Source: Pardosa pseudoannulata (Eukaryota > Arthropoda > Arachnida > Araneae > Lycosidae). From it: a stretch of 64,000 nt of DNA. The notes beneath the pieces were generated by a model, which did not search any database, was not told the origin of the DNA, and worked only from the letters and a program-made list of their open reading frames with translations. Shown one piece after another: positions 61,701 through 64,000 of this stretch; within the stretch, counting starts at the first letter, position 1, and each line of letters opens with the position of its first letter. The stretch is taken from NCBI GenBank assembly GCA_032207245.1, contig CM063501.1, positions 51,839,393-51,903,392 on the forward strand. The letters are read 5' to 3'. The translations under genes and the position numbers were made by a program.

Positions 61701-64000
61701 GAAATTCTCATTACAAATTTTTAAAATAAAAAAAAAACAAACAAAACGATTCAAATCTAGACTCTAAACTACGGGAGACAAAGCTTCTTTTAAGACAAAC
61801 ATTAAGAATCCTTCTCACAGATTTCGAGCAAGCGCTGTGTTGGTCCCAAAATAAATTTTAATCTCAATATCAGTTGTTATGACACGTGACATATTATTTC
61901 TATTTTTGAGCTTCTAGGAAATTTCTTAGATGCTTAACATAATTTCTTCAGGAAAATGATTTCACTGGTTTTGAATGAAAAAGAACATGGAAGACTGTTT
62001 ATTGTGATTAGAAATTATTTATTTCTTTACTGAATTTCAATTACTTCATAAACATTTTGTGCAATTTATTTAATAGATTCTTTTTGATGTGATAAGATAT
62101 ACTTAATTTCTTTTGTTTTGATCCCGACAGAAAAATATGAATTGTACAGCACATAGTTTTATATAAATTATACTATATAAACCACAAATAAATGATTTAA
62201 AAAACATTTACTGTATAATGCTATTTCAGGATTACAATTTCTACATTCTCTTCAAAATTCAAGTTTAATGTCTTTTCCTAAGATAACTGTTCTAATTAAC
62301 AGTTCTGCTTGATTTCTGGCTGAATTATTTTTAATTTTAAGATTCTTCTTACATTATTGTAATTATATATATATTTTGGTTAGTTTTTACAATTCTTTAT
62401 GTGACAACAAAATATATTCATTTATTTTAATGTCAAATGTTTTAATTTTCAAAAAATGGTATTTTTAAGAAAAAATTGAATTTTTAAAACAAAACGCAGA
62501 TTACGACAGTAAATAATTTAGCTATGTGATGTATAAATATTACCGAAATATATTTAGTAGAATTTATTATTGAAGATTTGGCTAAAATGCAAGATTTCAT
62601 TAAAAGTTTGCTAAAAACTGCTTATATTTTGAAAGTTAATAGTCTTTTTGGTTCATGCAATAATTATTATTTAATTTATTTTTTTCTGTCATAGGGGTTT
62701 TTCGTTAAAACTTTTAATATTTAAAAGAAAACCGCTGAGAAGCTATTAGGCACTGAAAAATAACAATTAATTTTTTAAAGGAAAAATCGAGGTTATGTAC
62801 AAAATCAGGAATATAGCAACAGTCTTAAGCAGTACTGTCAATATTTTATTTCATAACACTGATAAAAAAATTAGGTATGTGCTGTATAAATATTACCAAA
62901 ATATAATCAGTAGAACATATTACTGAAGGTTTAGAATAAATGCAAACTTTCATTAAAAGTTTGCTAAAAACTGCTTATAGTTTGAAAGTTAATGGACATA
63001 TTATTTTATGCAACAATTTATATTTTATTTAATTTTTTCTCTCGTAGGGATTTTTTGTTAAATCTTTTAATATTTAATTTGTTACTGAACGTTTGGCGGA
63101 AATGCAAAATTCAATTAAACGTTTACTAAAATCTGTCTATATTTTGGCAGTTTGTGAAAATGTTTGTTTATCAGATGATTTTGTATTTTATTTAGTTTTT
63201 TCGAACACAAGAAATTTTCATTACAAATTTTTAACATAAAACAAACAAACAAATCGATTCAAATCTATTTTTTGTTAAATCTTTTAATATTTAATTTGTT
63301 ACTGAACGTTTGGCGGAAATGCAGAATTCAATTAAAAGTTTACTAAAATCTGTCTATATTTTGGCAGTTTGTGAAAATGTTTGTTTATCAGATGATTTTG
63401 TATTTTATTTAGTTTTTTCGAACACAAGAAATTTTCATTACAAATTTTTAACATAAAACAAACAAACAAATCGATTCAAATCTAGACTCTAAACTGCGGG
63501 AGATAAAGCTTCTTTTAAGACAAACATTAAGAATCCTTCTCACAGATTTCGAACACGCATTGTGTGGCTCCCAAAATAAATTTTAATTTCAATATCAGTT
63601 GTTATGACACGTGACATATTATTTCTATTTTTGAGCTTCTTGGAAATTTCTTAGATTCTTAACATAATTTCTTCAGGAAAATGATTCGCTGGTTTTGAAT
63701 GAAAAACAACATGGAAGACAGTTTATCGTGATTAGAAATTATTTATTTGTTTACTGAATTTCAATTACTTCATAAACATTTTGTGCAATTTATTTAATAG
63801 ATTCTTTTTGATGTGATAACATATACTTAAATTTTGTTGTTTTGATCCCGACAGAAAAATATGAATTGTACAGCACATAATTTCATATAAATTATACTAT
63901 ATAAACTAAAAATAAATGATTTAAAAAAACTTTTATTGTATAATTTCAGGATTACAATTTCTACATTCTCTTCAAAATTCAAGTTTAATGTCTTTTTTTA
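58790..64000. repeat. Complex higher-order tandem repeat, continues beyond the window
   Basis: Two components alternate. (1) A ~350-bp unit marked by 'aaatattaccgaaatatatt' and 'aaaagtttgctaaaaactgc' occurs from about 58806, 59150, 60320, 60680, 61020, 61370, 62535 and 62885. (2) A longer spacer, starting 'tctagactcta' at 59531, 61756 and 63481, contains 'aatatcagttgttatgacac', 'gatcccgacagaaaaatatg' and 'gataactgttctaattaaca'. The higher-order periods are thus 2,225 and 1,725 bp, the second having fewer short units. A ~218-bp stretch is further duplicated at 63050-63267 / 63268-63480. No frame of note is conserved. Confidence 0.92.

Overview
The window looks like intergenic and intronic DNA from a large, AT-rich, repeat-laden animal genome, most likely an arthropod and perhaps a chelicerate such as a spider. 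The reasons are spliced exons with GT/AG borders, tRNA-derived SINEs, Helitrons, hAT/piggyBac-type DNA transposons, a solo LTR, long satellites and long (TA)n tracts. There are no operons, ribosome binding sites or prokaryotic gene layout. The taxon is an inference; nothing here fixes the species. Nearly all open frames in the window are short and accidental, or lie inside repeats.

The one host gene I can support is on the minus strand: two exons (25271-25207 and 23012-22750) encoding the N-terminus of a CIMIP2/FAM166-type ciliary microtubule inner protein. Its intron 1 is filled by a degraded hAT-like element that itself carries a SINE and a MITE. A second partial copy of its exon 2 lies upstream at 29418-29507. 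Two other possible terminal exons (20710-20796 and 45629-45801, plus strand) are weak.

Layout. 1-7,700: AT-rich DNA, a ~460-bp tandem array (3.7-6.2 kb) interrupted by a SINE, and a minisatellite. 7.8-15 kb: three related Helitrons, one with its 5' region amplified into about seventeen 179-bp units, and one inserted into a MITE. 15-18 kb: two copies of a protein-tail relic, microsatellites and two MITEs. 19.8-31.7 kb: SINEs, a 5-unit array, the CIMIP2-like exons, a minus-strand Helitron and further MITEs. 32.3-36.9 kb: a dimeric ~292-bp satellite split by an 845-bp solo LTR with a 5-bp target duplication. 37-43.2 kb: an old SINE, a piggyBac-like element, a Helitron nested in a Helitron, an 86-bp array and a 5'-truncated Helitron. 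44.6-52.3 kb: a trimeric 70/70/67-bp array, a DUF4817-type transposon start beside a (TA)n(CA)n(TA)n tract, and a ~235-bp array. 52.3-58.4 kb: mostly unassigned AT-rich DNA. 58.5-64 kb: a complex higher-order tandem repeat that runs off the window.

The unifying theme is one non-autonomous Helitron family. Its ends are A|TCCCCTATATAATAATAG at 5' and a CCCGTCATATGACGGG hairpin followed by CTAG|T at 3'. It has inserted repeatedly, nested in itself, seeded a satellite, and carries near its 3' end a captured fragment that reads as BEL/Pao retrotransposon pol. Three copies of different repeats carry near-perfect palindromes absent from their siblings, which suggests recurrent template-switch mutation. 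I found no coordinated new gene system.
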